Shown here piece after piece: positions 25,256-34,746 of a DNA stretch of 35,936 bases. The notes under the pieces are model-generated. The model searched no databases. It was not told where the DNA came from and was given only the letters and a program-made list of their open reading frames with translations. Origin of the DNA: Verrucomicrobiales bacterium (GTDB taxonomy: Bacteria > Verrucomicrobiota > Verrucomicrobiia > Limisphaerales > JAQGOY01); assembly GCA_028293375.1 (NCBI GenBank), contig JAQGOY010000129.1:1-35936 (forward strand), read 5' to 3'. Position 1 is the first letter of the stretch, and every line of letters starts with the position of its first letter. Both the position numbers and the translations under genes were made by a program.

Positions 25256-26116
25256 GTGAGGAACTTAGCCTCAAAAATCATTTTTCTCCTGCTTACCGTG
25301 ATTCTGGTCACGAATGCCGGAGCGCAGTTCGGGGGCGGCGGCCGACGGGGGCCTTCAACCATTGATGGGCCTATTGATCGCGGTTCAGTTCCTGAATGGT
25401 CGGTGGATCAACGTTTTCCCACGGATCTCTTTACTTTTGCCCGTCTAAAATATCGATCAACCGGCCGTGAACGAAGCAGTTATGCCTGGTGGACCGATTA
25501 TCCCAATGCCGATTTGAATTTCTGCTTCCGGTTGCAGCAGATGACTTCCATCAAAGTGAATATGCAGCCGAGGATTCTTGAAATCAATAATCCGCAACTT
25601 TTCGACTTTCCATGGATTTTCATGAGCGGCGCAGGAAACATCATCTTATCCGATGAAGAAGCTCTGGTGCTGCGCAAGTATTTCAAAAGCGGCGGCTTTA
25701 TGATGGTGGACGACTTTTGGGGACAGGCCGAGTGGAACGGGGTGGCAAGGGCCCTAAAAAAAGTGTTTCCAGATCGGGATCCAGTCGATCTGCGCAGAAA
25801 CCACGCGATCTTTAAGTACCCGTTTAACATACCGGACGATCGGCCACTGCAAACGCCAAACATATTTTCGGCCATCCGAAACAAGAATACGGGAGTGACC
25901 TGGGAAGATGACCACGCTGGAGGCAACACGCGGCAGGTTCACTATCGGGCCATCTTCGATGACAAAGGACGTATGATGGTCATGCTCTGCCACAACACAG
26001 ATAACGGAGATGGCTGGGAAGAGGAAACTTCCGACCCCTGGTTCTTTAAAGAATTCTCAGAAAATAAAAATTTTCCCCTTGGAATTAACATTATATTTTA
26101 TTCGATGACACACTAA
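25256..26116 (+). CDS. DUF4159 domain protein, exported
   Basis: This 286-residue protein has a signal peptide (KIIFLLLTVILVTNAGA) and a Gly/Arg-rich linker before the DUF4159 domain, which fills the rest. The conserved elements are FTFARLKYRS, WWTDYPNADLNFCFRLQQMT, FPWIFMSGAGNIILSDEEA, GGFMMVDDFWG and the C-terminal LGINIIFYSMTH. The fold of this family is unknown to me; the Asp-rich VDDFWG segment recalls glutamine-amidotransferase-like folds, but no catalytic triad is evident. The start is a GTG at 25256, needed to keep the signal peptide. It is divergent from the htrA-like gene with 132 bases between them, and its 3' end converges on mfd. Confidence 0.88.
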   Translation: MRNLASKIIFLLLTVILVTNAGAQFGGGGRRGPSTIDGPIDRGSVPEWSVDQRFPTDLFTFARLKYRSTGRERSSYAWWTDYPNADLNFCFRLQQMTSIKVNMQPRILEINNPQLFDFPWIFMSGAGNIILSDEEALVLRKYFKSGGFMMVDDFWGQAEWNGVARALKKVFPDRDPVDLRRNHAIFKYPFNIPDDRPLQTPNIFSAIRNKNTGVTWEDDHAGGNTRQVHYRAIFDDKGRMMVMLCHNTDNGDGWEEETSDPWFFKEFSENKNFPLGINIIFYSMTH

Positions 26117-26139
26117 CTGCGTCCGAGCAGATTTCGAAG

Positions 26140-29100
26140 TTACAAAGCCATCAAAAGTTTGCGAATTTCATTCAACCTTGCTTTCGCCGTCGTTTTTACC
26201 AGTCGGGGGAACTTGCCTGCAATCATGATAAAGTCGTTGTTACGGGTGAGCATCAGCTTGTCTTCGCGTGTTTCTATCATCGAAATCTGTTTTTCGCTGG
26301 CAAATGTTTTTAGTTCCGCTACCAGCAGGAGAAGTTCCACCGAGGGTGGTAGGAGGCCGAATCGATCTCTCATTTCATTTTGCAAAGCAGTCAGCCCAGC
26401 CTTGTCGCTGACCTGCGCCAACTTTCGATAGATATCGATTCGATGCTGGGATGCCTCGATGTAGCTGAACGGAATAAAAGCCGAGGTGCGCGCCACCGTT
26501 TTTGGTTTATGCTCCTTTGCCTCCCTGCCCGCTTTGTAGGTGCTGACTTCCCGGGGAACGGTAAATTCCGGTTCTTCCAGCTTCGGTCGTTCCACTGGTT
26601 TCGTGGTTGTGATCTCGTCGGTGTTAAGCGCAAGGAAATCAATCCTGACTTGAGTATCGACACGCGGTTTCACTTTTTCGCCTTTCAATGCGCTGACACT
26701 CTGTTTCAAGAGCTGGCAATAAAGCTCGAATCCCACTGCAGTAATATGCCCGCTTTGCTGCGCCCCCAAAAGATTTCCCGCCCCCCGGATTTCTAAATCA
26801 CGCATCGCAATTTTAAACCCACTTCCCAGGGACGAATATTGCTTGATCGCTGTGATTCTCTTCCTGGCATCACTTAGGAGCCCCGCATGCCGCGGAATGA
26901 GCAGGTAGGCATATGCCTGGTGCTTGTAACGGCCCACTCTTCCTCGCAGTTGGTAAAGGTCGCTCAACCCAAATTTGTCGGCTCGATCGATGATGATCGT
27001 ATTCGCGTTCGGAATATCGATGCCGCTCTCAATGATCGTGGTGGAAAGCAGGATATCTGCTTCTCCATTGATGAAGGCCGTCATCACCCGTTCAAGATCG
27101 TCCGGATCCATTTGCCCATGCCCGACAAGAATCTTCGCGTGCGGCACCAATGCCTGTAGCTTGATCGCCACGGAATCAATATCCATCACCCGGTTGTGCA
27201 GGTAAAAGATCTGCCCCTGCCGATTCAACTCTCGTTGAATGGCGTCACGCACCAGCCGTTCATCGTATTGGGTGATGATTGTCTCCACAGGCAAGCGGTC
27301 CAGTGGCGCAGTCTCGATCGTGCTCATATCCCGCGCCCCCGTGAGCGCCAGGTAAAGGGTGCGTGGAATCGGTGTGGCGCTCAGGGTTAGCACATCCACC
27401 AACTTCCGAAGCATCTTGAATTTCTCCTTGTGCATTACCCCGAAGCGCTGTTCCTCGTCGATGACTACCAACCCCAGATCCTTGAAGACCACATCGTTCT
27501 GCACCAGTCTGTGCGTCCCCACAACAATATCCACAGCGCCACTCGCCAGATCTTCTATCACTTTTTGTTGTTCTTTGCGAGTCCGGAATCGAGAAAGCAA
27601 ATCCACTTTCACCGGGTAATCCGCCATTCTATCCCGGAAGGTATTGAAATGCTGCTGGGCCAAAACAGTCGTCGGCACAAGGATAGCCACCTGTTTCCCT
27701 CCCATCACCGACTTGAAGGCCGATCGAATTGCCACTTCGGTTTTCCCAAACCCGACATCGCCGCAAATGAGCCGGTCCATCGGTTTGCCTGACTCCATGT
27801 CCTTCTTTGCAGCATCGATGGCTCGAGCCTGGTCGGGCGTTTCTTCGTAAGGGAATGAGTTTTCAAATTCCCGCTGCCAGGGAGTATCTGTTGGAAACGA
27901 ATGACCAGTCTGGCTTTCTCGCGCAGCCTGGATACTGAGGAACTGGCTGGCCAGGTCCTTCACCGCGTGCTCGGCTTGCGCTTTTGTCTTTGCCCACCGC
28001 TGTCCACTCAGCGTATTGAGCGGCGGCTTCACTTTTCCGGCTCCCACATACTTGCTGACCAGGTAGGCCTCCGTCACCGGGACATAAAGTTTCGGGGCAG
28101 GAGCCGTCGGGTCGCTGGCCGCATATTCGATTGCCAGGCACTCCTGTCTTTCCTGCTCATCGCTTTCCGCTGAACCTTTTCTCCCTCTGGATAACGGCAT
28201 CAATTGTAAACCCAGGTATTTGCCAATGCCGTATTGCAGATGAACCACGAAATCGCCCTCTTCCAATTCGGCAAAATTAATATCCAGCGCCGACCGTGCC
28301 GCCACTGCGTGATGTGTCTTCAACCGGCGAGGCCGTTGCACTTTGTAGCGACCAAAAATCTCTGCATCGGTAATGACAACAGTCCGGGATGGCTCATACA
28401 AAAACCCGCGATTCAATCCCCCAAGGTGCACACTCGGCATGGGCAGCGCCGGTCCTTTGCCACCGTCGTCAATCGGTCGATGAAATCCATATTCCTCCCA
28501 AAGTTCAAAAAATCGCTGCTTTTCTCCATCGGTATTACAAAAAACCTGGATATTATAATCCTGTCGGAGCCAGCGATGAATCTGCAGAAAAAATTCCCGC
28601 CTCTGAACCTCGGCAATTTGCGCCTCGGGACGGTGCTCCCCGATGGGCCGAAAAACATCCAATCCCATGAACAAAGGGGATTCTGTATCCGGCGGTGCTC
28701 CTGAATCGAGCCCGATCCAGTGCATTTTCCGCTCGACAGCCTGTTTCTTCAGTGTATCGAACGAAATGAAAAAAGGATCATTCTCTGGCACTCGGGAAAA
28801 ATACTCGGATACATGATTCTGGAGTTGTTCAGGTTCAATAAATAGTAACAACGACTCCTCTGGAAGATAATCGAGCAGCGTCGCGAATCTACTAAGCCCT
28901 TCGGTATTGGATTTGTCGGCGAGAGTAGCGCGCAAAATTCCCAGCTCGCCGCCCGGTGGCAATACCACAACATCAATCTCTTCTCGGGAAATCTGGGTCT
29001 GTGGATCGAACGTTCGCAACGACTCCAGCGTGTCGCCAAAGAACTCCAGCCGAACTGGCCATGGAGAAGTCAACGGAAAGACATCGACAATCCCACCACG

Positions 29101-29697
29101 TAGAGACATGTGCCCCTTCATCGTCACCTGCGCCTCCGGCTCGTAGCTCTGCTCTTCCAGCCACTCGATCAAATCCAAAGGATCCAGTTGATCCCCCTTT
29201 TTGAGCGATTTTGTCCGGCTCTCCAGCACGCCCAGCGGAAATGTTTTTTGTAACAACGCAATGACATTGGTCACTACCAACGGCGCATTTTTCGATTTCG
29301 AGGGGATCAGGGCCTGCAAGGTTTCCAGGCGCTCGCTAATAACATCCGCATGGGGCAGTTTGGACTCATTTGGCAATATTTCCCACGAGGGAAAGTAGTG
29401 CACTTTTATTTCGTCCTGAGCGGATCCATGTTTATCGAGGTAGGTTAGCCACGTTTCCATCTCCTGTTGCAGCGTTTCCTGTTGTTTGACTCCCGCGGTT
29501 ACGATGACGAGCGGTTTTGATTTAAAGGAGGCATGCAGCGCGGCTGCCACGAAACTTTGAGCGCTTGAGGATACACTCTCGATGGAAAAATGATTTCCCT
29601 CCTCCACCCCTTTGAGAACCCTCTTGAAAGGGGGAGTCTTTACAATTTCGTCAAATAGATTGGACACCACGGTTAAACCCGGGCCATGCCCAGCCAT
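26140..29697 (-). CDS. mfd: Transcription-repair coupling factor Mfd
   Basis: This 1185-residue protein removes RNA polymerase stalled at DNA lesions and recruits UvrA. The UvrB-like N-terminal domains, the polymerase-interacting domain ([21 protein letters not shown]), and the RecG-like helicase are all present. The helicase has Walker [10 protein letters not shown] (646-654), a DEEQ box (747-750), SATPIPRTL and the translocation motif region [20 protein letters not shown]. The C-terminal D7 domain closes the protein near ASEKQ. Length is normal. It is convergent with the DUF4159 gene (23-base gap) and divergent from pyrF, so it probably has its own promoter in the 80-base region before it. 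Confidence 0.97.
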   Translation of the reverse strand: MAGHGPGLTVVSNLFDEIVKTPPFKRVLKGVEEGNHFSIESVSSSAQSFVAAALHASFKSKPLVIVTAGVKQQETLQQEMETWLTYLDKHGSAQDEIKVHYFPSWEILPNESKLPHADVISERLETLQALIPSKSKNAPLVVTNVIALLQKTFPLGVLESRTKSLKKGDQLDPLDLIEWLEEQSYEPEAQVTMKGHMSLRGGIVDVFPLTSPWPVRLEFFGDTLESLRTFDPQTQISREEIDVVVLPPGGELGILRATLADKSNTEGLSRFATLLDYLPEESLLLFIEPEQLQNHVSEYFSRVPENDPFFISFDTLKKQAVERKMHWIGLDSGAPPDTESPLFMGLDVFRPIGEHRPEAQIAEVQRREFFLQIHRWLRQDYNIQVFCNTDGEKQRFFELWEEYGFHRPIDDGGKGPALPMPSVHLGGLNRGFLYEPSRTVVITDAEIFGRYKVQRPRRLKTHHAVAARSALDINFAELEEGDFVVHLQYGIGKYLGLQLMPLSRGRKGSAESDEQERQECLAIEYAASDPTAPAPKLYVPVTEAYLVSKYVGAGKVKPPLNTLSGQRWAKTKAQAEHAVKDLASQFLSIQAARESQTGHSFPTDTPWQREFENSFPYEETPDQARAIDAAKKDMESGKPMDRLICGDVGFGKTEVAIRSAFKSVMGGKQVAILVPTTVLAQQHFNTFRDRMADYPVKVDLLSRFRTRKEQQKVIEDLASGAVDIVVGTHRLVQNDVVFKDLGLVVIDEEQRFGVMHKEKFKMLRKLVDVLTLSATPIPRTLYLALTGARDMSTIETAPLDRLPVETIITQYDERLVRDAIQRELNRQGQIFYLHNRVMDIDSVAIKLQALVPHAKILVGHGQMDPDDLERVMTAFINGEADILLSTTIIESGIDIPNANTIIIDRADKFGLSDLYQLRGRVGRYKHQAYAYLLIPRHAGLLSDARKRITAIKQYSSLGSGFKIAMRDLEIRGAGNLLGAQQSGHITAVGFELYCQLLKQSVSALKGEKVKPRVDTQVRIDFLALNTDEITTTKPVERPKLEEPEFTVPREVSTYKAGREAKEHKPKTVARTSAFIPFSYIEASQHRIDIYRKLAQVSDKAGLTALQNEMRDRFGLLPPSVELLLLVAELKTFASEKQISMIETREDKLMLTRNNDFIMIAGKFPRLVKTTAKARLNEIRKLLMAL

Positions 29698-29777
29698 TCA
29701 AACTCGCAGGCAGGCAGGATCCAGTCAAGGGCTGACAAATGTTTGATTTTTCAGTTGAAAAGCGGAGTATCCCTCCC

Positions 29778-30482
29778 ATGCGAAATCCAATCATCGTTGC
29801 TCTGGATGTGCCGGGCGCGGATCAGGCAGTTCGGCTGGCCCGGGAGGTCGCCCCGGCCGTGGGAGCCTTCAAGATCGGCAGTGAGCTCTTCACCAGCGCG
29901 GGCCCGGACATCGTTAAAAAAATCAGGGCAACCGGGGCAGCGGTGTTCCTCGACTTAAAATTTCACGATATCCCCAACACCGTCGCCAAGGCAGTGGCGG
30001 CGGCTGTCGGACTCGATGTCCAGATGTTAACCGTCCACACTTGCGGAGGGACCGCCATGCTTCAGGCTGCCGAGAAGTCAGCCCAGGAAACAAGCGCGGC
30101 TCTGGGTCGCCCTGCTCCGTTGGTGCTGGGCGTTACAGTGCTTACCAGCCTCGATACCAATGAAATCAATGAAGTCGGGGTCGCAGGCAATGTGGGCCAA
30201 CAAGTGGAACGACTTGCGCGAGTCGCCTCTGCTGCGGGGATTCGTGGACTGGTTTGTTCGCCGCTGGAAATTGCGGATCTTCGCCAACTGCTGCCACCCG
30301 AAATCGAACTGATCACTCCTGGCATTCGGCCAGGCAAAGATTCCCGCGATGATCAAAAGCGCACTCTGACTGCTCGGGAAGCGATGTCGGCAGGAGCAAC
30401 CTGGCTGGTTATTGGCAGACCCATTTACGCTGCCGCTGACCCACGAAAAGCTGCGGAAGAAATATTGGCTTCGTTAAGCTAA
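29778..30482 (+). CDS. pyrF: Orotidine 5'-phosphate decarboxylase
   Basis: This enzyme converts OMP to UMP, the last step of de novo pyrimidine synthesis. The barrel opens with NPIIVALDVP and has the catalytic D-x-K-x-x-D set in DLKFHDIPNT (Asp59, Lys61, Asp64 counted from this start). Later family elements are TVHTCGG, GVTVLTS and TPGIRPGKDSRDDQKR (phosphate binding). I chose the ATG at 29778 (234 residues), preceded by GGAG, over the ATG at 29739, because the family usually starts just before the first strand. Its last 9 bases overlap the convergent phosphoesterase gene. Mfd is divergent. Confidence 0.95.
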   Translation: MRNPIIVALDVPGADQAVRLAREVAPAVGAFKIGSELFTSAGPDIVKKIRATGAAVFLDLKFHDIPNTVAKAVAAAVGLDVQMLTVHTCGGTAMLQAAEKSAQETSAALGRPAPLVLGVTVLTSLDTNEINEVGVAGNVGQQVERLARVASAAGIRGLVCSPLEIADLRQLLPPEIELITPGIRPGKDSRDDQKRTLTAREAMSAGATWLVIGRPIYAAADPRKAAEEILASLS

Positions 30483-30938
30483 CGGCACGAACTTCACTCT
30501 CATTTCACCCCCGATGATATCCATGATGGCCACGCTGCGCTCCATCCCGAAACGAGATTTGCCTGCGTAACCTGGATTCAGGAAAAATAAGTTCCCGGTC
30601 TTTTTCCAATACGGTTTGTGGGTGTGCCCAAACATCACGACATCTGGTTTCTCAATCTGAATTCTCTCCATTTGTGAAGGAGTAAGCGCTTGAGGGTTGA
30701 CGATGTGGGTTAATAAAAACTTCTTTTCGCAAAGCACTACAACCTCTGTGTCTCGAAATGAAATCAGGCTGTCTGTATTTCCCAGGACGGCGGTGGTTGG
30801 GGCTAACTGTTCCAATTCGTTTATCAACCATGGCATCCCAATGTCACCGGCATGCAGAATATGTTCCACCCCCTGAAAAATATCGGCGACTCGACCATCC
30901 AAATAATCGTGAGTATCGGATATTAAACCAATCTTCAT
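30474..30938 (-). CDS. YfcE/MJ0936-like metallophosphoesterase
   Basis: This 154-residue protein has the metal-binding motifs of the family in order: DTH (Asp8, His10), GD (Asp32), GNTD (Asn54, Asp56), LTH (His78) and GHTH (His105, His107). Length is typical of the small YfcE-like phosphodiesterases, which act on bis-p-nitrophenyl phosphate in vitro and whose physiological substrate is unknown. The stop lies inside the pyrF coding end (9-base convergent overlap). The gene starts 5 bases after the stop of the DUF6580-like membrane gene on the same strand, so the two are probably one operon. Confidence 0.93.
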   Translation of the reverse strand: MKIGLISDTHDYLDGRVADIFQGVEHILHAGDIGMPWLINELEQLAPTTAVLGNTDSLISFRDTEVVVLCEKKFLLTHIVNPQALTPSQMERIQIEKPDVVMFGHTHKPYWKKTGNLFFLNPGYAGKSRFGMERSVAIMDIIGGEMRVKFVPLA

Positions 30939-30943
30939 GAGAG

Positions 30944-31600
30944 CTAGGTGGCTTCCTCTGCCTCGCCAGTCTCAGGTTCATTTTCGGCGGACTCGCCTGC
31001 CTCTTTTTCTACTTTGGATTCTGCCGCGCTCTCCTGGAATTTCATCACGGCAGCAAACAAGCCAGTAAACAGGCCGCTGCTCAATAAGGTGTTTCGAAAG
31101 AACTCCCAGGTTTGCGGCCACTTACCGGTGCCAATCGTCAAGGCCATCAACCAGCCTTGCACCGTTTTGAGATATTCTGGATTATTATAAGGGTTGATCA
31201 GCCATGAAAGTGTATTGGTCAATATATAAAACCCAATAGCTGCAAGAAGGCTTCCTCCTACCATTTTAAGAAGCGTTACTTTCCTGCCCATCCTGCGTCC
31301 CAGAAGAAAAACAAGAACGTAGCAGATATAATTGATGCCCAGGTAAACCCAAAGTCGGGGGTCCGCAGCCGTGGCGGAATAGTAAAAGAAATTCAGGCAC
31401 AAATCCGAAACCAGCATGGTGACAAAGGGAAGGACGAAGCCGGATTTTCCTGGGAAATAGACCCCAGCACAAAATATCAATGCATACACCGCGCTAAAAT
31501 TGGGCGGGAAAAGGCCAGGTATGCGCGAAAACGCGAACACCACCATCAGCACAACTTGCAAAATCTTCTGTCGATTCACTCGCAAAAAATGATACGCCAA
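30944..31600 (-). CDS. DUF6580-like integral membrane protein
   Basis: This 218-residue protein has about five or six membrane helices and a highly acidic C-terminal tail (residues about 190-218, rich in Glu and Ala). The core, with SRIPGLFPPNFSAVYALIFC, PFVTMLVSDLCLNFFYY and LIGRR-like segments before WPQTWEFFRNTLLSSGLFTG, is the pattern of DUF6580 and resembles the substrate-binding S-components of ECF vitamin transporters in overall shape. The longest frame starts at TTG (31600); GTG at 31579 is an alternative, and neither has a clear ribosome site. It is upstream of and close to the phosphoesterase gene. Function is unknown. Confidence 0.82.
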   Translation of the reverse strand: MAYHFLRVNRQKILQVVLMVVFAFSRIPGLFPPNFSAVYALIFCAGVYFPGKSGFVLPFVTMLVSDLCLNFFYYSATAADPRLWVYLGINYICYVLVFLLGRRMGRKVTLLKMVGGSLLAAIGFYILTNTLSWLINPYNNPEYLKTVQGWLMALTIGTGKWPQTWEFFRNTLLSSGLFTGLFAAVMKFQESAAESKVEKEAGESAENEPETGEAEEAT

Positions 31601-31647
31601 GATACGAGGAAGACAAGAACCGCTGTTGGCTGGGCATGGTTTCCGGA

Positions 31648-31676
31648 TTGAGCTCTATTCGCCAAACCCTTAGATT
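31648..31676 (+). promoter_or_regulatory. Weak candidate promoter of the RluA-type gene
   Basis: TTGAGC at 31648-31653 and TAGATT at 31671-31676 have a 17-base spacer and each match the sigma70 consensus at 4 of 6 bases. The -10 lies 17 bases before the ATG at 31694. Support is position and consensus only, so this is a low-confidence call. Confidence 0.22.
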
Positions 31677-31693
31677 ACCGCTTCGCTGGAAAA

Positions 31694-32467
31694 ATGCAGG
31701 ATTTACTCAATATCATTTTCGAAGACTCCGAAATGCTGGTGGTCAACAAACCGTCTGGCCTGGTTTGTCACCCAACTAAAGGCGATGAGTACTCCAGCTT
31801 GATCAGCCGGGTAAGGCTCTATTTGGATGGCACATTGAAGTCTGTTCCAGCACTGGATGCTCCTCCAGGCCATTCTGCCCACCTCATCAACCGCCTGGAT
31901 CGTGAAACGAGTGGCCTCGTTCTTTTGGGAAAGAATCCCGAAAGTGCCGGATCCCTCGGAAAAGCCTTTGAGGCTCGCACAGTCCAAAAGGAATACCTGG
32001 CTATCGTTCACGGCCACGTGAAGGAGGCATCAGGCAACATCGCAACTGCACTGGGAAAGGACCTCAATAGCGTGATACATATCAAGGACTGCGTCACGAC
32101 AGAAGGGGCATTATCCGAGACTGGATATTCGGTCCTTAATCGTTTCGAAAATGAGCACGGGCGTTTTTCGCTCCTTAAGATCAATCCCAAAACAGGGAGG
32201 AAGCATCAAATTCGAATTCACCTCCAACATATTGGCCATTCCATTGTCGGAGATAAAATGTACGGTGGAAACGAAGATCTTTACATGGCATTGGTGCAAA
32301 ACCGTTTGACCGATGATCAACGCAAAGAGCTGCTTACACCCGCGCAGACTCTTCACGCCAGCAGGCTTCAGTTTACCTGGAGGAACTTTGATTACGATTT
32401 TTCTGCGCCTCCTGAGAAATGGTTCATCGAATTTGCGCAAATGAAACCCACCGTGTTGTCACCCTAA
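31694..32467 (+). CDS. RluA-family RNA pseudouridine synthase
   Basis: This 257-residue enzyme isomerises uridine to pseudouridine in rRNA or tRNA. The catalytic motif HLINRLDRETSGLVLL has the catalytic Asp69 in RLD, and the family elements ILYEDSEMLVVNKPSG-type start (here FEDSEMLVVNKPSGLV), YLAIVHG and GRKHQIRIHLQHIGHSIVGD are all present. It lacks an S4 domain at the N terminus, which fits the RluA/RluC-minus-S4 subgroup; the exact target position cannot be told. GGAA sits a few bases before the ATG. The orphan ABC ATPase gene follows 14 bases after its stop. Confidence 0.94.
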   Translation: MQDLLNIIFEDSEMLVVNKPSGLVCHPTKGDEYSSLISRVRLYLDGTLKSVPALDAPPGHSAHLINRLDRETSGLVLLGKNPESAGSLGKAFEARTVQKEYLAIVHGHVKEASGNIATALGKDLNSVIHIKDCVTTEGALSETGYSVLNRFENEHGRFSLLKINPKTGRKHQIRIHLQHIGHSIVGDKMYGGNEDLYMALVQNRLTDDQRKELLTPAQTLHASRLQFTWRNFDYDFSAPPEKWFIEFAQMKPTVLSP

Positions 32468-32472
32468 AACCT

Positions 32473-32477
32473 GGAGG
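32473..32477 (+). promoter_or_regulatory. Shine-Dalgarno sequence that sets the ABC ATPase start
   Basis: GGAGG lies four bases before the ATG at 32482. It favours that codon over the earlier in-frame start at 32419, which lies inside the pseudouridine synthase gene and adds residues without family resemblance. Confidence 0.7.
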
Positions 32478-32481
32478 TCCG

Positions 32482-33522
32482 ATGCCACTGCTTCGAATCG
32501 AAAAATTGACCCGGTTATTCAAAAACAACGGAGCGGCAAGTGGATTGCGTGATTTCTCCGGCGTCGTCGAAAATAAGTCGCTGCACGTCGTTTTGGGCCC
32601 TTCCGGAGCAGGGAAAACGACATTGCTCCGGGTTATTTCGGGTCTCGAAAAAACCGATTCGGGACGACTTTTTTTTGACGAAAAAGAAGTTACGAATCTT
32701 TCTGCGCGGGATCGAGACGTCGCTGTGGTGTTTCAGCAGGCCACTCCACTCCCGCACCTCACCGTGGCGGAGAATTTGGCATTGCCGCTTCAGCTCAGAA
32801 AGCTGCCTTCTTCTGAAATTGATAGGAAAGTTCAGGGCATTTCAGAAAAACTGGGAATTCAGGATTGGCTCCATCGCCAGACGACAGAGCTCTCCGGAGG
32901 AGAAGCCCAAAAAGTTTGTCTTGGGCGGGCCCTTATTCGAGAAACTTCCCTCCTACTGATGGATGAGCCCTTTGCCCATCTGGATCAACCCCGCAGAATC
33001 GAATTCAGAAGGCTGCTGAAGCACCTCCAAAGGGAAACCGGGACGACAATCATCTTTGTGACGCACGACCAGGCGGAAGCAAGCTCCCTGGCAAACCATT
33101 GCACCGTGATAATAAATGGGGCGAATCAACAGACCGGATCGTTTGATCAACTCCAGCGCCTGCCGGATTCCCTGCCAGTCGCCTCATTCATCGGAAATCC
33201 AATCATGAATCTGTGGCCGTCGAAGTCTTTAACGCCGCAAATTCCCCAACTCCGTGACGGGACGACTATTGGAGTGCCGTCGCATCAGTTGTCGAGAAAT
33301 TCGGCTCCCGGTTTGGTTCGGCTTCAGGTCCGCGATGTGATTTACGAAACGCATGGATCTATGATTCTTGGGTTTGGCACTGCTGTGGAAAAAGGGTTGC
33401 AGGTTACTTTTTCCACCCCGGTGAACGACACGATTCAGAATACCAACATTGACCTCTTTTTTGATCCCCGCGCGGCGCTGCTCTTTTCAAGTGAAACCGG
33501 TCTCCGCATGCCGAACGTTTAA
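32482..33522 (+). CDS. MalK/UgpC-type ABC transporter ATP-binding protein, orphan
   Basis: This 346-residue ATPase has Walker A GPSGAGKTT (39-47), Q-loop VVFQQ, signature LSGGE (137-141), Walker B LLLMDEP with Asp161 and Glu162, and the switch His195 in THD. The C-terminal 110 residues form a TOBE-like regulatory domain with the QVRDVIYETHGSM segment. This arrangement is that of importer ATPases for sugars, phosphate esters or ions (MalK, UgpC, CysA). No permease or binding-protein gene is next to it, so it may serve distant permeases. It begins 14 bases after the pseudouridine synthase stop, likely as a second cistron. Confidence 0.92.
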   Translation: MPLLRIEKLTRLFKNNGAASGLRDFSGVVENKSLHVVLGPSGAGKTTLLRVISGLEKTDSGRLFFDEKEVTNLSARDRDVAVVFQQATPLPHLTVAENLALPLQLRKLPSSEIDRKVQGISEKLGIQDWLHRQTTELSGGEAQKVCLGRALIRETSLLLMDEPFAHLDQPRRIEFRRLLKHLQRETGTTIIFVTHDQAEASSLANHCTVIINGANQQTGSFDQLQRLPDSLPVASFIGNPIMNLWPSKSLTPQIPQLRDGTTIGVPSHQLSRNSAPGLVRLQVRDVIYETHGSMILGFGTAVEKGLQVTFSTPVNDTIQNTNIDLFFDPRAALLFSSETGLRMPNV

Positions 33523-33632
33523 CCTTTGCTTCCAGTTCAAGAAGTGCGGCTGCTCCCAGCCCTCGGGATTCGGCCTCCCTGTGGGTTTCGTTCTCTGCTC
33601 TTGCGACCATGCATGGGGAGTATTAGCACTCC

Positions 33633-33661
33633 AAAAAAAAGGACCTGTGCTAAACAGGTCC
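33633..33661 (-). terminator. Intrinsic terminator of the DUF4097 operon
   Basis: Read on the minus strand, the 8-bp perfect stem GGACCTGT/ACAGGTCC (plus positions 33641-33648 and 33654-33661, loop of five) is followed by eight uridines (33640-33633). It lies 23 bases after the stop of the DUF4097 gene. A second small hairpin, GGAGT/ACTCC (33617-33632), follows. The A-tract on the plus strand does not give a U-run there, so it should stop only minus-strand transcription. Confidence 0.85.
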
Positions 33662-33684
33662 ACAAAATTATTTGTACGAAAAAT

Positions 33685-34668
33685 TTAACTCTTGGATTTT
33701 CCGATTTTGATATTTCCTGCGGAGGTTTTCAGGACCAGCTCCGAACCGCCGCCATTAATTTGAGTTTTGAGATGACTCGATCCCTTTTTGATTTCGGCGA
33801 ACTCCGTTCGCACTTCTCCTCCGCTGGTTTGTGCATCGATATTCAACGCAGCTGCTTCAGGCAGTGTCACCTTGATATCCCCGCCAGATGTCTTTAGCAC
33901 GCAATCGGATTTTGGAGTATGGGTAAAATGAGCGGTAATGTTTCCGCCGCTGGTCCGGGCGCTGGTGGTTCCTCCCAACGCATCCAGGGAAATGTTTCCC
34001 CCGGCTGTTGTCACTTCAGTGCTGCCACTCACCTCTCCTATCTTAATGTTTCCGCCGGATGTTTTTCCGGTAAGATCTCCCTCAACGGAAGCTACTTTCA
34101 AGTCGCCCCCGGCGGTTTCGATCTTCACATTCCCCTTGGCGGTGTTCACCTGGATGTTTCCACCGGATGTCTTGGCATCAACCTGCCCAACGATATTTCC
34201 CACTGAAATGTTCCCCCCGGCCGTGCGTAAACGAGCATTACCTTCCAAATCCCCGAGTTTTAAATTGCCTCCAGCGGTGCTAAAGTCCACCTCGAATTGT
34301 TTTGGGATGGTCACGATATAATGGACCTGCAATTGAGGTTCGTTAAAGGACCAGATGGATTTGGCGGAAGAAGGCGTTTGCGCCTCGATGGAAAGATTGT
34401 TCCCGGACGGGGTGAAGGTGATCTGGTGGCTGTCCAGAAGGCGGTTAGCCTGGTCGTCACTTCCGCGCTTGACCGCTCGAATTATCTCAACATGGATTTC
34501 TTTTTCGTTTCCAGTGGTGACATCAATATCTCCCCGGTCTGCCTTAATAGTAAGTTTGCCGGCGGCGGCGACTTTGAATCGTTTATCAATATGGTCTTCA
34601 GTGGCCGCGTGGACCGCGCCAGTGAAAGCCGCCAATAACAAGGCTGCAAGGATTGTGTGCGCATTCAT
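33685..34668 (-). CDS. Exported DUF4097 beta-helix-like protein
   Basis: This 327-residue protein starts at the ATG at 34668; the longer TTG-initiated frame adds seven unconvincing residues. A signal peptide ends near VHA. After a 110-residue N-terminal part it has ten T-(A/S)-(G/A)-G-x copies; seven of them are spaced exactly 18 residues apart, then two by 21. The alternation of Gly-rich turns and short hydrophobic strands (GNISVGNI, GNIKIGEV, GNITAHF) fits a DUF4097 right- or left-handed beta-helix, one rung per repeat. The family often lies near envelope-stress or PspC-like genes. Here it follows a winged-helix regulator, 78 bases downstream, and ends at a strong terminator. Role unknown; sensing or adhesion is conjecture. 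Confidence 0.88.
   Translation of the reverse strand: MNAHTILAALLLAAFTGAVHAATEDHIDKRFKVAAAGKLTIKADRGDIDVTTGNEKEIHVEIIRAVKRGSDDQANRLLDSHQITFTPSGNNLSIEAQTPSSAKSIWSFNEPQLQVHYIVTIPKQFEVDFSTAGGNLKLGDLEGNARLRTAGGNISVGNIVGQVDAKTSGGNIQVNTAKGNVKIETAGGDLKVASVEGDLTGKTSGGNIKIGEVSGSTEVTTAGGNISLDALGGTTSARTSGGNITAHFTHTPKSDCVLKTSGGDIKVTLPEAAALNIDAQTSGGEVRTEFAEIKKGSSHLKTQINGGGSELVLKTSAGNIKIGKSKS
33766..34278 (-). repeat. In-gene repeat array of 54-bp units
   Basis: Seven coding units of exactly 54 bp (34278 down to 33901), followed by two of 63 bp, each begin with T-(A/S)-G-G codons. DNA identity between units is moderate, so the repeats are kept mainly at protein level. The regularity suggests growth by internal duplication of a beta-helix rung. 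Confidence 0.8.
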
Positions 34669-34746
34669 ATTTGTTTTAACCAAGAACAAACTAGACTTCA
34701 GGAAAGTTTCAGAAATTACAAAAGCGAAGATCGTTTATAATGGGAT

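Noticed and set aside
26113-26139. Possible terminator CTGC/GCAG between the DUF4159 and mfd genes
   Set aside because: A four-pair stem with no T-run is too weak to call.
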